The notes: generated by a model not told the origin, from the letters alone. Shown: positions 35,584-45,183, numbered from the stretch's first letter. The stretch: 64,000 nt of DNA from Marinobacter sp. BGYM27 (GCA_025153445.1 JANZNS010000009.1:1-64000), one strand, 5' to 3'. Numbers and translations are program-made.

Positions 35584-36650
35584 GCTGTCAGCTCCAGAGG
35601 CAGAAAAATGATGAAATCGGTCAGGCCGGGTGAACTCTCGCATTCAACAAGTCCATGGTGCTGCCCGATGATGCTTTGGGTAATAGAAAGCCCAAGACCC
35701 GTGCCGTTGGCTCGGCCACTGATCATGGGATAGAAAATGTTCTGTAAAAGATCCGGTGGAATACCGGGCCCGTTGTCAATTACATCCAGACGGCATACGA
35801 GACGGTGACGCCTATGTCCGATCGTAAATTGGCGCAGGGCTCGGGTGCGGAAAGTAATGCAGGGCACATCCGTCGATGGGTTGTCGGCTGCGGCCTCCAT
35901 CGCGTTGCGGGCGATATTGAGCACCGCCTGGATGAGTTGTTCCTTGTCGCCTGGGAATTCTGGCAGGCTTGGGTCGTAGTCCCGTTCCAGTCGAACCCGG
36001 CCTTTGGTTTCGGCCTCAAGTAGCGTGCGAACCCGCTCAATCACTTCGTGGATGTTGGTCGGAGTAAGCTGAAATGCCTTGTTGGGGCCGAGCATCCGGT
36101 CAACCAGGCCACGCAGGCGGTCCGCTTCGTCGATGATGACGCGGGTATATTCTTTCTGCCCGTTGTCCGTCAGTTCGCGGTCCAACAATTGCGCTGCGCC
36201 GCGAATACCGCCGAGCGGGTTCTTGATTTCGTGGGCCATACCCCGAACCAGGATGCGCGTGGTTTCCTGCTGGCTCAGCATATCCTCTTCGCGTGTGATG
36301 CGAATAAGGCGATCACGTGGCTGCAATTCGAGCAACATGGTCGAACCGTCTGCGCCAATATGGGACACAGAATAATCGACTGTAAATCTCGAACCGGATA
36401 GCAGCGTAAATTCGGCTTCGCGCTTGGTGAAGGGCTGGCCAGACTCGGCGGCATCAGAGAGTGTCTGGAATGCCTCGGTGGACTCTACAAACAGATCGTA
36501 GAAATGCGTGCCTATAATGCGCGAACCGCTGGCCTCCAGCAGATACTCTGCTGCACCATTGATGAACTGCACATTCAGCTCCGCATCCAGCACCAGCGTT
36601 GCCGTGGTGAGGTGATCGAAAATCTGCTTGTAAACATTAGTGTGTGGCAT
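35580..36650 (-). CDS. ntrB: Nitrogen regulation sensor kinase/phosphatase NtrB
   Basis: Soluble histidine kinase that phosphorylates NtrC in nitrogen limitation and dephosphorylates it when bound to GlnB-type PII proteins. It has an N-terminal PAS domain (about 10-110), the H-box GMAHEIKNPLGGIRGAAQLL with the phospho-accepting histidine, and ATP-lid motifs NIARNAMEAA, DNGPGIP and GTGLGLSI. It starts at ATG 36650 with GAGGAA upstream; an upstream extension has no support. 356 residues is usual. It is translationally coupled to ntrC. Confidence 0.96.
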   Translation of the reverse strand: MPHTNVYKQIFDHLTTATLVLDAELNVQFINGAAEYLLEASGSRIIGTHFYDLFVESTEAFQTLSDAAESGQPFTKREAEFTLLSGSRFTVDYSVSHIGADGSTMLLELQPRDRLIRITREEDMLSQQETTRILVRGMAHEIKNPLGGIRGAAQLLDRELTDNGQKEYTRVIIDEADRLRGLVDRMLGPNKAFQLTPTNIHEVIERVRTLLEAETKGRVRLERDYDPSLPEFPGDKEQLIQAVLNIARNAMEAAADNPSTDVPCITFRTRALRQFTIGHRRHRLVCRLDVIDNGPGIPPDLLQNIFYPMISGRANGTGLGLSITQSIIGQHHGLVECESSPGLTDFIIFLPLELTA

Positions 36651-36677
36651 AGGATTCCTCGTGACATGCCAGTAACT

Positions 36678-36691
36678 GCAAAAAGCGAACC
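36678..36691 (-). promoter_or_regulatory. Candidate sigma-54 promoter of ntrBC
   Basis: On the minus strand the sequence TGGTTCGCTTTTTGCAG gives GG-N10-GC spacing with TTGCA at the -12 element, 28 bases before the ntrB start codon. The -24 element is TGGTTC rather than TGGCAC, so the match is partial. NtrC sites lie about 360-400 bases upstream. Confidence 0.45.
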
Positions 36692-37039
36692 AGTTGTGAG
36701 CTCGCCACAAGCGAGTGCGCGTTTTTGGTCCTGTTCGGTGGCACTGTTTAATGAATCAGTAGAGATTCGCTCCATTGCTTTCCCTCGCTGAGGGGCGCAA
36801 GGCCTGAATGGCATTCAGTAACTGCCGCTAAAATCGGCGAAAATGCTGATAACGACCTGTAAAGGCACTTGCTGAAGGGGGCGGTCTGCCGACCGGAGCT
36901 GGCGTTTTTTCGCATGGCTCGCCTGCTTTTTCTGTGTCATTTTGGCGAGCAGCCTGGTCGTCGGAGGGGAAGCGCCATTGAAACTGCCGGTATCCCGCCC
37001 CTGATTGTAATCGGATTCTAGACCTTAATTAGTGCTTGC

Positions 37040-37083
37040 GCACCAAAATAGTGCAGGTCATGGGGTGGGGATTGTTTTGGTGC
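37040..37083. promoter_or_regulatory. Paired NtrC-binding sites upstream of ntrB
   Basis: GCACCAAAATAGTGC (37040-37054) fits the GCAC-N7-GTGC dyad, with the inner CA conserved. About 29 bases on, GTGC at 37080-37083 forms the right half of a weaker second site (TTTTGGTGC). Pairing at about three helical turns is typical of NtrC enhancers and suggests autoregulation of ntrBC. Confidence 0.6.
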
Positions 37084-37128
37084 GAAGATGCGCCCGGCCG
37101 GGGAGGCGGGCGCATTAGCGAAGAGGGG

Positions 37129-37662
37129 TTAGTTGATGACCGAAGGGCGATGGATGGTAAATGAAATACCTTGTCCTGACTGAATGATTTTGCCTTTGCT
37201 GTCGACTATCTTGACCGACGCATTGTGGGTGCCACGATCGATGTTGTTGACGGTAAATTGGCCGGAGGCGTTCTGGCCGACTGGTTGCCCGTCAAGTGAT
37301 ACCTCGAATTCGTGGCCGCGCAACAAGGCAGGGCTGCTTGATACTGCGAACGTCACATCACCGTTTCCGCTATGGAACGCGCTGTTATTTTCAGGCGCAT
37401 CAAATGAAACCCGGTTGTATGCCTTGCCCTGATCCTGCTCCTGTTTCTTTTTGGAGTCTTCCACCATCTGTGGCACTTCGTCCGGCTTTGGCAGTGTGAC
37501 AGTCGTGACAGGCTTCACTTTAATGGTTTTTGCGCCGGGGCTGGCCTCGTCAGAATAGCTGACGTTGCCCTGGGCATCGGTGTGCTTGTATACCTCGGCG
37601 TAGGCGCCAAGGCTGGCTGTCATCGCGATGCTGAATGTCAGAAGCTTTATTGTATTTTTCAC
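37129..37662 (-). CDS. Exported DUF4124 domain protein
   Basis: A 177-residue periplasmic protein: signal peptide KNTIKLLTFSIAMTASLGAYA, then the DUF4124 domain with EVYKHTDAQGNVSYSDEASPGAKTIKV at residues about 22-50. A Lys/Gln-rich linker follows, then an Ig-like beta domain (VSFDAPENNSAFHSGNG onward). It starts at GTG with ATGGAGGG upstream. The function of DUF4124 is unknown; the gene commonly lies between glnA and ntrBC in Pseudomonas-like genomes, as here, but a nitrogen role is not established. Confidence 0.85.
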   Translation of the reverse strand: MKNTIKLLTFSIAMTASLGAYAEVYKHTDAQGNVSYSDEASPGAKTIKVKPVTTVTLPKPDEVPQMVEDSKKKQEQDQGKAYNRVSFDAPENNSAFHSGNGDVTFAVSSSPALLRGHEFEVSLDGQPVGQNASGQFTVNNIDRGTHNASVKIVDSKGKIIQSGQGISFTIHRPSVIN

Positions 37663-37842
37663 GGAACCCTCCATTGGGGGAATTCTCCAAGTTGTAGCAG
37701 GCCTGTAAGGATTATTGGCAAGAGGGGGATTGGATTGCAACTTTCCTGACCCTAAATGGTATTAATGGCTGGTAAGGTTTTGTAATTGGCAGCGTCACTG
37801 GAGCGCACTATCGGTGTAGCAACAAAGCACGGGGCCGGAAAT

Positions 37843-37872
37843 AAAAAAACCCCGCGGTTAGGCGGGGTTTTC
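37843..37872 (-). terminator. Intrinsic terminator after glnA
   Basis: AAACCCCGC / GCGGGGTTT with a short GGTTAG loop and T/A tracts on both sides lies 36 bases beyond the glnA stop. It would separate glnA transcription from the DUF4124 gene. Confidence 0.88.
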
Positions 37873-37907
37873 TGTGTGTACAGGTCTGTTAATCCGAAAT
37901 ATCGTGT

Positions 37908-39311
37908 TTAAACAGAGTAGTACAGTTCGAACTCGACCGGGTGAGTGGTCATGTTCAGGCGCTCAACTTCAGCGCGCTTCAGATCAATGTAAGCACTGAT
38001 CATGTCTTCGGTGAATACGCCGCCGCGAGTCAGGAACTCGTGGTCTTCTGCCAGGCAGTCCAGCGCTTCCTGGAAGGTTTCCGCAACCTTAGGAATGTTC
38101 AGCGCTTCTTCTTTTGGCAGGTCGTACAGATCCTTGTCCATGGCATCGCCAGGGTGGATCTTGTTCTGAATGCCGTCCAGGCCGGCCATCATCAGTGACG
38201 CAAATGCGAGGTACGGGTTCGCTGATGCATCAGGGAAGCGTACTTCGATACGGCGCGCTTTCGGGCTGTTCACGTATGGAATACGGATCGAAGCTGAGCG
38301 GTTACGAGCCGAGTAGGCCAGCATGACCGGTGCTTCGTAGCCTGGAACCAGACGCTTGTAGCTGTTGGTTGAAGCGTTGGTGAAGGCGTTGATGGCCTTG
38401 GAGTGCTTGATAATGCCGCCAATGTAGTACAGCGCCATTTCGCTCAGGCCAGCGTAGCCGTCACCAGCAAACAGGTTCTTGCCATCTTTGTTCAGAGACA
38501 TGTGAACGTGCATGCCTGAACCGTTGTCGCCGACAACCGGCTTCGGCATAAAGGTCGCAGTCTTGCCGTATGCGTGTGCAACGTTGTGCACGCAGTACTT
38601 CAGGATCTGTACTTCGTCAGCCTTTTTGACCAGCGGGTTGGCGCCAACGCCAATTTCGCACTGACCGGCAGTACCGACTTCGTGGTGGTGAACCTCAATT
38701 TCCAGACCCATGGATTCCATGGCAGAGCACATGGCGCCACGCAGGTCGTGGAGGCTGTCTACTGGTGGAACAGGGAAGTAACCACCTTTGACGCCAGGGC
38801 GGTGACCAATGTTGTTGCGCTCGAAATCTTCGCCAGAAACCCAGGCCGCTTCCTCGGAGTAGAGCTCGTACATTGCGCCGTTCATGTCAGTCTTCCACTT
38901 CACAGAGTCGAAGACGAAGAACTCGGGCTCAGGGCCGAACAGTGCGCCTTCGGCGATGCCGGTAGACTTCAGGTACTCTTCTGCGCGACGGGCAACAGAG
39001 CGCGGGTCACGCTCGTAACCTTGCATGGTAGAAGGCTCTACGATGTCGCAAGTCAGGTTCAGAGTGGTTTCTTCGGTGAACGGATCGATTACGCCGGTGG
39101 AATCATCTGGCATCAGGATCATGTCGGATTCGTTAATGCCTTTCCAGCCAGCAATAGATGAGCCGTCAAACATCTTGCCGTCAGTAAAGAAGTCTTCATC
39201 GATTTCTGAGGTCGGCATAGTGACGTGTTGCTCTTTGCCGCGGGTATCAGTGAACCGCAGGTCAACCCACTTCACTTCGTGTTCTTTAATCAGGTCAAGC
39301 GTCTTGGACAT
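37908..39311 (-). CDS. glnA: Glutamine synthetase type I (GlnA)
   Basis: ATP-dependent ammonium assimilation, glutamate to glutamine, as a dodecamer. The 467-residue length, the N-terminal [14 protein letters not shown], the [12 protein letters not shown] loop, the [14 protein letters not shown] metal/ATP region and RIPYVNS are all class I-beta features. [10 protein letters not shown] carries the tyrosine that GlnE adenylylates. The start ATG 39311 has GGAG upstream; a 37-residue upstream extension is not coding. Transcription is probably driven by the sigma-54 promoter at 39467-39482 with NtrC sites upstream. Confidence 0.97.
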   Translation of the reverse strand: MSKTLDLIKEHEVKWVDLRFTDTRGKEQHVTMPTSEIDEDFFTDGKMFDGSSIAGWKGINESDMILMPDDSTGVIDPFTEETTLNLTCDIVEPSTMQGYERDPRSVARRAEEYLKSTGIAEGALFGPEPEFFVFDSVKWKTDMNGAMYELYSEEAAWVSGEDFERNNIGHRPGVKGGYFPVPPVDSLHDLRGAMCSAMESMGLEIEVHHHEVGTAGQCEIGVGANPLVKKADEVQILKYCVHNVAHAYGKTATFMPKPVVGDNGSGMHVHMSLNKDGKNLFAGDGYAGLSEMALYYIGGIIKHSKAINAFTNASTNSYKRLVPGYEAPVMLAYSARNRSASIRIPYVNSPKARRIEVRFPDASANPYLAFASLMMAGLDGIQNKIHPGDAMDKDLYDLPKEEALNIPKVAETFQEALDCLAEDHEFLTRGGVFTEDMISAYIDLKRAEVERLNMTTHPVEFELYYSV

Positions 39312-39466
39312 TGTGCATGCTCCGTAAAGTTGTCCCGCTTCAGCGGGTGCATTCATGTTCGTATTGCCGGATGGGTCAGGGTCACTGATATCCGATTTTT
39401 TCAGGAGGTCGCAGCTTATCAAAAGCCTCTGCCACTTACCTGCAAATTTATCCTGACTTCTTCAAA

Positions 39467-39482
39467 GCAATCGCCTTGCCAA
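39467..39482 (-). promoter_or_regulatory. Sigma-54 promoter of glnA
   Basis: The minus strand reads TTGGCAAGGCGATTGCTTTG, with exact GG-N10-GC spacing and near-consensus -24 (TTGGCA) and -12 (TTGCT) boxes. The start of transcription should be near 39455, leaving a leader of about 145 bases before the glnA ATG. Confidence 0.82.
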
Positions 39483-39546
39483 TTTTTGGTGCTGCCCTGC
39501 AGAGGCCGCTGGGAGCGGCATCCGGCTCAACTCTCGACGTCTGACG

Positions 39547-39593
39547 GCAATATTTTGGTGCAACGCAGAAGGTAATCCGCACTAATGTGGTGC
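39547..39593. promoter_or_regulatory. Two NtrC enhancer sites upstream of glnA
   Basis: Site 1, GCACTAATGTGGTGC at 39579-39593, is a perfect GCAC-N7-GTGC dyad; site 2, GCAATATTTTGGTGC at 39547-39561, has one mismatch. Their centres are 32 bases apart, and they lie about 100 and 130 bases upstream of the predicted start, close to the E. coli glnAp2 layout. Confidence 0.78.
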
Positions 39594-39854
39594 GCTTTTG
39601 ATGCATAATGCTCGTTTATGGTGCGGTTTAAGGTTTGGAAGTAGGCGTTTTTCTTCATATTAACGGCATGGACTTTTAGATATACTACGCGCCGCCTCAT
39701 TTGCACCCTGGTCTGTAAAGTTGTTCAGGGGGTGTAGGTACCGCCCGGTATCGGATAATGGGTTCACTTTACGGATTTGAGATGGCATGTGAGAGGCTTG
39801 GCCTCCCTTAAGACCCTCTCAGGTCAAAAGAAAGCATGCCGCAGGACTATTGTT
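39594..39854 (+). other. typA leader and upstream region
   Basis: The gap between the glnA enhancer sites and the typA start. TATACT at 39681-39686 could be the -10 box of the typA promoter, but no good -35 box is 17 bases upstream. The frame from 39777 that adds 26 residues to TypA is probably leader RNA. Confidence 0.4.
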
Positions 39855-41666
39855 GTGATTGAGAAGCTTCGTAATATCGCCATTATCGCCCACGTCGACC
39901 ATGGTAAAACCACGCTTGTAGATAAACTGCTGCGTCAGTCTGGCACTTTGGACCGGAAAGAGCTCGAAAGCGAGCGCGTAATGGACTCCAATGACCAGGA
40001 AAAAGAGCGCGGCATTACCATCCTGGCCAAGAACACGGCGTTGAAGTGGAACGACTACGACATCAACATTGTCGATACCCCTGGCCACGCCGATTTCGGT
40101 GGTGAGGTAGAGCGTGTCATGAGCATGGTGGATTGTGTGCTGCTGGTGGTTGATTCCATCGACGGCCCGATGCCGCAAACCCGCTTCGTGACTCAGAAAG
40201 CATTTGATGCCGGTCTGCGTCCGATTGTTATCGTTAACAAGATCGACCGTCCGAGTGCGCGCCCGGATTGGGTTGTCGATCAGGTGTTTGATCTGTTCGA
40301 TAACCTGGGTGCCACGGATGAGCAGCTGGATTTCCCGATTGTCTATGCCAGCGCCCTGAACGGTATTGCAGGTCTGGATCACGAAAACCTTGACGATAAT
40401 ATGGATGCCGTATTCCAGGCGATCGTCGATCACGTGCCTGCACCGGATGTCGATCCTGAAGGCCCATTCCAGATGCAGGTTTCCCAGCTGGATTACAGCA
40501 GCTTCCTTGGCGTTATCGGTATCGGTCGTATTTCGCGCGGTAAGGTGCGGACCAACATGCCTGTCGCAGCTATCGGGGCAGATGGCAAGAAGCGTAATGG
40601 CCGAATCCTCAAAATTATGGGGCACTCCGGTCTGCATCGCGTAGAAGTTGAAGAGGCGCAGGCAGGCGATATCGTCTGTGTGAGCGGTATGGACGAGCTG
40701 TTTATTTCCGACACCCTGTGTGATCCTGCCAATGTAGAAGCGCTGCCCGCACTGACTGTAGATGAGCCGACTGTATCCATGACCTTCCAGGTCAACGATT
40801 CGCCGTTTGCTGGCAGGGAAGGCAAGTACGTCACCAGTCGTAACATCAAGGAGCGGCTCGAGAAAGAGTTGCTGCACAACGTTGCGCTGCGCGTTGAAGA
40901 TGGTGAAAGCGCGGATAAGTTCAAGGTATCAGGCCGCGGCGAATTGCACCTGTCGGTACTGATCGAAAACATGCGTCGCGAAAATTTCGAGTTGGCGGTT
41001 GGTCGGCCGGAAGTGGTCATTCGCGAAGTGGATGGCGAAAAGCAAGAGCCCTATGAAAATGTCATCGTCGACATTGAAGAGCAGCATCAGGGCGCAGTAA
41101 TGGAGCAGATGGGTCTGCGCCGGGGCGATCTGACCAACATGGTGCCGGATGGTAAGGGGCGTATGCGTCTTGATTACACTATTCCTGCACGTGGCTTGAT
41201 TGGCTTCCGCAATACCTTCCTGACCATGACGTCGGGTACCGGTATTCTGACGTCCACTTTCAGCCATTACGGACCGATCAAGCTGGGTGATGTGACAAGT
41301 CGCCAGAACGGCGTATTGGTCTCAATGGCAACCGGCACTGCGTTGACGTACTCGCTGGAAACGCTGCAGAGCCGAGGCAAGCTGTTCCTTGATCCTGGTC
41401 AGGAAGTTTACGAAGGCCAGTTGTGTGGTATTCACAGCCGTGAAACCGATATGGTGCTCAACCCGACCAAGGGTAAGAAGCTCGACAACATGCGAGCGTC
41501 TGGCAAGGATGAAGTGATTAGCCTGGTACCACCCATCAAGTTCACCCTCGAGCAAGCGCTTGAGTTCATCGATGATGACGAGCTGGTGGAAGTAACGCCC
41601 AAGGCGATTCGTCTGCGCAAGAAGCTGCTGACTGAAAGCGAGCGCAAGCGTTCGAACAAGAAGTAA
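39855..41666 (+). CDS. typA: Ribosome-associated translational GTPase TypA/BipA
   Basis: GTPase related to EF-G that helps 50S assembly and translation under stress such as cold. G-domain motifs are HVDHGKTT (G1), RGITI (G2), [11 protein letters not shown] (G3) and NKID (G4), followed by EF-G-like domains and the BipA-specific C-terminal domain ending with a Lys/Arg-rich tail. I start at GTG 39855 ([18 protein letters not shown]), which gives 603 residues, close to E. coli BipA. The longer frame from 39777 extends beyond all homologues. An intrinsic terminator follows. Confidence 0.96.
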   Translation: MIEKLRNIAIIAHVDHGKTTLVDKLLRQSGTLDRKELESERVMDSNDQEKERGITILAKNTALKWNDYDINIVDTPGHADFGGEVERVMSMVDCVLLVVDSIDGPMPQTRFVTQKAFDAGLRPIVIVNKIDRPSARPDWVVDQVFDLFDNLGATDEQLDFPIVYASALNGIAGLDHENLDDNMDAVFQAIVDHVPAPDVDPEGPFQMQVSQLDYSSFLGVIGIGRISRGKVRTNMPVAAIGADGKKRNGRILKIMGHSGLHRVEVEEAQAGDIVCVSGMDELFISDTLCDPANVEALPALTVDEPTVSMTFQVNDSPFAGREGKYVTSRNIKERLEKELLHNVALRVEDGESADKFKVSGRGELHLSVLIENMRRENFELAVGRPEVVIREVDGEKQEPYENVIVDIEEQHQGAVMEQMGLRRGDLTNMVPDGKGRMRLDYTIPARGLIGFRNTFLTMTSGTGILTSTFSHYGPIKLGDVTSRQNGVLVSMATGTALTYSLETLQSRGKLFLDPGQEVYEGQLCGIHSRETDMVLNPTKGKKLDNMRASGKDEVISLVPPIKFTLEQALEFIDDDELVEVTPKAIRLRKKLLTESERKRSNKK

Positions 41667-41686
41667 GAAGCTTCGCAGGTAACAGG

Positions 41687-41720
41687 AGGGGCAGATCATT
41701 CGTAGTCTGCCCCTTTTTTT
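41687..41720 (+). terminator. Intrinsic terminator after typA
   Basis: AGGGGCAGA / TCTGCCCCT with a 10-base loop is followed directly by seven or more T. Confidence 0.92.
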
Positions 41721-41768
41721 GTCCACTTCAGCTAAACTCCGGTTAAATCCATTCGCCGGAATCTCTCC

Positions 41769-42734
41769 ATGCTTGCCCTGTATCCCGAAATCAAACCCTA
41801 TGCCCAACATCGCATTGCGGTTGATGCCCCTCACGAACTGTATCTGGAAGAAAGCGGGAATCCGGATGGCATACCGGTAGTCGTGGTGCATGGAGGTCCA
41901 GGCGGCGGCTGTGAAGATTATTATCGTCGTTTTTTTGATGCTGAGCGCTTCCGGATCATTCTATTTGACCAGCGTGGTGCAGGTCGCTCTACGCCACTGG
42001 CTGAGTTGGAAGGCAATACCACCCAGGCGCTGGTTGAAGACCTTGAAACCATTCGCCGGTTTCTCGGTGTGGAGCAGTGGGCGCTATTTGGCGGGAGCTG
42101 GGGCTCAACCCTGAGCCTGGTTTATGCCGAAACGCATCCGGAGCGTGTACTTGCTTTGGTGCTCCGGGGGATTTTTCTGTGTCGCCCGCGAGACATTCAG
42201 TGGTTTTATCAGGAAGGCGCCAGCCGGGTTTTTCCTGACTATTGGCGTGACTATCTTGCACCGATACCGACCGAGGAGAGGGGCGATATGGTCGCATCCT
42301 ACTACCGTCGGTTGACCAGTGATAACGAGTTGGTGCAGATTCAGGCAGCCAAGGCCTGGTCGATATGGGAGGGGCGCTGTGCAACGCTGCACCCCAATCC
42401 CCGGGTTGTTGAGCGCTTTGGTCACCCGCATGTTGCCATCGCACTGGCACGTATCGAGTGCCACTACTTTATGAACAATGCCTTTCTTGAGCCCGATCAG
42501 ATCACCCGGAATGCGGGGCGGCTTAAAGGTATCCCCGGTTACATCGTGCATGGCCGATATGACATGGTCTGTCCGCTTGATAATGCCCAGACGCTGAGCG
42601 ATGTCTGGCCTGAGGCCGAACTCTCGATTATACGAGATGCCGGCCACTCATCTTCAGAACCCGCAATCGTTGACGCGTTGATGCAGGCCTGTGAAGCGGT
42701 TTCAGCCCGTTATGGCAGTGGAACGACGCGTTAG
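41769..42734 (+). CDS. pip: Proline iminopeptidase (S33 family)
   Basis: Cytoplasmic serine aminopeptidase that releases N-terminal proline. The 321-residue alpha/beta hydrolase has the oxyanion-hole loop VVHGGPGGGC, the nucleophile elbow GGSWGS with the catalytic serine, and conserved PIP features such as FDQRGAGRSTP and the late GRYDMVCP and DAGHSSSEP (Asp and His of the triad). The ATG is preceded by a weak site (AATCTCTCC). It is a single gene between terminators or long gaps, with dtd 237 bases downstream. Confidence 0.94.
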   Translation: MLALYPEIKPYAQHRIAVDAPHELYLEESGNPDGIPVVVVHGGPGGGCEDYYRRFFDAERFRIILFDQRGAGRSTPLAELEGNTTQALVEDLETIRRFLGVEQWALFGGSWGSTLSLVYAETHPERVLALVLRGIFLCRPRDIQWFYQEGASRVFPDYWRDYLAPIPTEERGDMVASYYRRLTSDNELVQIQAAKAWSIWEGRCATLHPNPRVVERFGHPHVAIALARIECHYFMNNAFLEPDQITRNAGRLKGIPGYIVHGRYDMVCPLDNAQTLSDVWPEAELSIIRDAGHSSSEPAIVDALMQACEAVSARYGSGTTR

Positions 42735-42971
42735 ATCGCACTGCACTCGCACGGGTTATGTCATCCTCTGATGTGTTGGCGTCAGCTTTAGTTCGTTTCT
42801 TTGTCTAATTATGTAACCTCGACTTGCCGCTCCCGTCATCGGTCATTAGACTCTTGCAAACATTAACGCGCTGTCATTGAATGGCCACGCGTTAATCTCG
42901 CTGCGAAGACGGAAACTTCGGGTGATTGCGGTGAGTTAATCATGACAATAAGTAACCTCCGGGAGCACTGA
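42735..42971. other. Gap between pip and dtd with an inverted repeat
   Basis: Contains ATTAACGCG at 42862-42870 with its inverse CGCGTTAAT at 42888-42896, a 9-base dyad around a 17-base spacer. No T tract follows, so it might be a regulatory dyad or simply chance. Confidence 0.4.
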
Positions 42972-43421
42972 TTGAAAGGACTGATTCAAAGGGTTGAGCG
43001 AGCCGACGTGAATGTCGGTGGTCAATCTGTGGGTCGAATTGGCAAGGGGGTATTGCTCTTCGTGGGTGTCGAACGGAATGACACGACTTCTGATGCTGCA
43101 GATCTTTGCCAACGCATTCTCCACTATCGTGTTTTCCCTGATGACGCCGGTCGCATGAATCGCAGCCTTCTGGATGTCGGTGCTCACCTGCTCGTTGTCC
43201 CCCAGTTTACGCTTGCTGCTGACACCCGGAAGGGGCAGCGCCCCAGCTTTTCTTCTGCTGCAGATCCCGATCTTGGGCGTGCTTTATTTGATGCATTTGT
43301 TGCAAAGGCTGCGGAGCATGTTCCGGGTGAGCGGCTGGCAACCGGGCAATTTGGTGCCGACATGGCGGTCAGCCTGGTGAATGATGGTCCGGTGACTTTT
43401 CTGCTCGAGAGTCGAAAATGA
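42972..43421 (+). CDS. dtd: D-aminoacyl-tRNA deacylase
   Basis: Homodimeric proofreading enzyme that removes D-amino acids (and glycine) wrongly attached to tRNA. At 149 residues it is standard length. The conserved blocks VPQFTLAADTRKGQRPSF and GQFGADMAVSLVNDGPVTF correspond to the Gly-cisPro and SQFTL-type motifs that form the active site at the dimer interface. It begins at TTG with GGGAG at good distance; no ATG is available nearby. It ends 638 bases before the porin gene. Confidence 0.95.
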   Translation: MKGLIQRVERADVNVGGQSVGRIGKGVLLFVGVERNDTTSDAADLCQRILHYRVFPDDAGRMNRSLLDVGAHLLVVPQFTLAADTRKGQRPSFSSAADPDLGRALFDAFVAKAAEHVPGERLATGQFGADMAVSLVNDGPVTFLLESRK

Positions 43422-44059
43422 ACAATCTGTTTAAAAAAACCGTTGTCACAAAGTCGTCATGATTACCGTGATTCAATGCGGCGCAAGTAAACCGCAACTG
43501 GCAGAAAGTCGAGATGGTTTAGTTTGGGCTCTGTGCTAATTTGCGGGAGTTTCGGGTGAGGCGGGGCAGAAAGAGCGATTAAAGTGCACTGATTTTTTTT
43601 GTGCATCATGATGGACCGACTGAGGCTATAGCGTTCAGTGGCTTTGAGTTTAACGTCATGAAATAGCGTATTATTTTTGAGTTGGCCTGAAACTTGTTAT
43701 CAAAATGCGGAAAATGTGGCGCGCCAAATTACTTAAAAAAACGTCATAAAAAATTTGCAAATTTTAGATTCTTGTATTAAAACGATGTCATTATGCAGCT
43801 CTTTAAGAAAGCGCTGTAAGTGACTGACCTTTAAGGCAAGTGAGTGGAGTCGCCGCCGTTTGATCGGCCGGGATTCCCAAGCGTTGAGGAAAACGTTCAC
43901 ACATTGTTGGTTCGTAAAGGGTTTTGGGGAGTGGTCTGAACCCTGTAACAAAATCGACATGTAGAGTTCACATAATGAGTTCCGGATGGAACTCTCTATT
44001 AAAAAACGGGTTTAAACCCGCGGCTAAAACCTGAGTTAACTCAAGAAGGAAGACGCAAC
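43422..44059 (+). promoter_or_regulatory. Long A+T-rich upstream region and structured leader of the porin gene
   Basis: This 638-base gene-free stretch is the longest in the window. Close to the porin start lie three dyads in a row: GAGTTCC-GGAT-GGAACTC (43977-43994), the palindrome CGGGTTTAAACCCG (44007-44020) and TGAGTTAACTCA (44032-44043), followed by an AGAAGGAAG ribosome site. They probably fold in the mRNA leader. Minus-strand frame 43733-43960 is not convincing as a gene. Confidence 0.6.
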
Positions 44060-45052
44060 ATGAAAAAGACTCTGATCGCATCAGCTGTAGCGGCCGCTAC
44101 ATTCTCCGGTGCAGCGATGGCGCAAGACGTCAACCTGCCAACTCTTTACGGCAACATCCAGCTGGCATATGCCTACACTGACGTTGATGGCTCTGGCAGC
44201 GAAGCGTTGTTTGACAACGGTTCTACCCTGGGTGTCAAGCACAGCCACGAACTCATGCCTGGCGTTGAAGGCTTCTTCAAGGCTGAGCTGGAATTCGATG
44301 CAGACGACAAAGCCGGTAACAGCGGCATGAGCGGTTTCGACGAAGCATACATTGGTGTTAAAGGCGATAGCTTTGGTCAGGTTTGGGTGGGTTCCGATGA
44401 CTCAACTTACGAATCGGCTGTTGACGAAATTTCAAACTACTACGAAGTTGCATCACAAAACATCGGCACTGGTAGCGACAACTTCAACGGTATCTACGAC
44501 ACAGGCGAAGGCGATCTGATCCAGTACAAAACGCCTTCCTTCGGCGGCCTGACTCTTGGTGGTGCTGTCCAAATCAATGGCGACGGCGACGGCAAAGAAA
44601 AGTCGTATCCGTACCAGTTGGCGGCTATGTATGAAATGGCAGGCCTGGAACTGGCAGTTGCGATGGACTCTAACGACGGCGATCGTCAGTACTCCAGCGA
44701 CACTAACGGTAGCAGCTTCAACAACGAAAACACCTACGGTGTGCGTGCAAGCTACAACCTCGACAGCCTGCGTGTAACAGGCCAGTTCCAGACCCGTAAA
44801 GATGTGGGCGATACCTACGGTATCTTCGGCGCTTACTCCATGGGATCTAACACCTTCGCTGCATCTTGGGAGCGCGGCTCGCCAGATCAGACTGATGAAG
44901 ATTTCGACGTATTCTCTGTTCAGGCTCTGCACAACCTGTCTGACAACATGTACGTGTACGTTGAAGGCTACTATGGCACTGGTGATGACTACCAGGGTGC
45001 TGATCAGGACGAGCGTTCTGACATCGCTTTCGGTGGCACCTACTACTTCTGA
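44060..45052 (+). CDS. Gram-negative general porin
   Basis: Outer-membrane 16-stranded trimeric beta-barrel porin of the Porin_4/OmpC-like type. A signal peptide is evident (MKKTLIASAVAAATFSGAAMA). Mature sequence begins QDVNLPTLYGNIQLAYAY; strands alternate with acidic, Asp/Gly-rich loops, and the last residue is the phenylalanine needed for assembly (GGTYYF). At 330 residues it has usual length. The high Asp/Glu content is common in marine porins. The leader carries three dyads, and an intrinsic terminator lies just after, so it is a single transcript. Confidence 0.92.
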   Translation: MKKTLIASAVAAATFSGAAMAQDVNLPTLYGNIQLAYAYTDVDGSGSEALFDNGSTLGVKHSHELMPGVEGFFKAELEFDADDKAGNSGMSGFDEAYIGVKGDSFGQVWVGSDDSTYESAVDEISNYYEVASQNIGTGSDNFNGIYDTGEGDLIQYKTPSFGGLTLGGAVQINGDGDGKEKSYPYQLAAMYEMAGLELAVAMDSNDGDRQYSSDTNGSSFNNENTYGVRASYNLDSLRVTGQFQTRKDVGDTYGIFGAYSMGSNTFAASWERGSPDQTDEDFDVFSVQALHNLSDNMYVYVEGYYGTGDDYQGADQDERSDIAFGGTYYF

Positions 45053-45085
45053 TACGGCCCTGGCCTGATCAGAGTTGTAGTATAG

Positions 45086-45119
45086 AAAAACCGGCGACCT
45101 TCGGGTCGCCGGTTTTTTT
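45086..45119 (+). terminator. Strong intrinsic terminator after the porin gene
   Basis: AAAACCGGCGACC-TTCG-GGTCGCCGGTTTT, a perfect long stem with an UUCG-type tetraloop and a following T tract. Confidence 0.95.
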
Positions 45120-45183
45120 GTGTCTGGATTAACCTGTTGCTAACGTCACGCCCTCCCGATTAACCACCGAAGAGCAGCTTCCC

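Noticed and set aside
36881-36894. Alternative GG-N10-GC match upstream of ntrB
   Set aside because: Only the two dinucleotides match; the -24 and -12 boxes otherwise differ from sigma-54 consensus.
38574-39161. 195-residue plus-strand frame in glnA
   Set aside because: Antisense of glnA; no start signal and composition typical of a shadow.
39777-39854. 26-residue extension of TypA
   Set aside because: BipA proteins begin with the [17 protein letters not shown] block; the extension is longer than known homologues.
39819-40877. 352-residue minus-strand frame in typA
   Set aside because: Complete antisense overlap with typA; no recognised domain.
42862-42896. Inverted repeat ATTAACGCG/CGCGTTAAT as a strong operator
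   Set aside because: Only nine bases with a 17-base spacer and no known regulator match; kept only as a remark.
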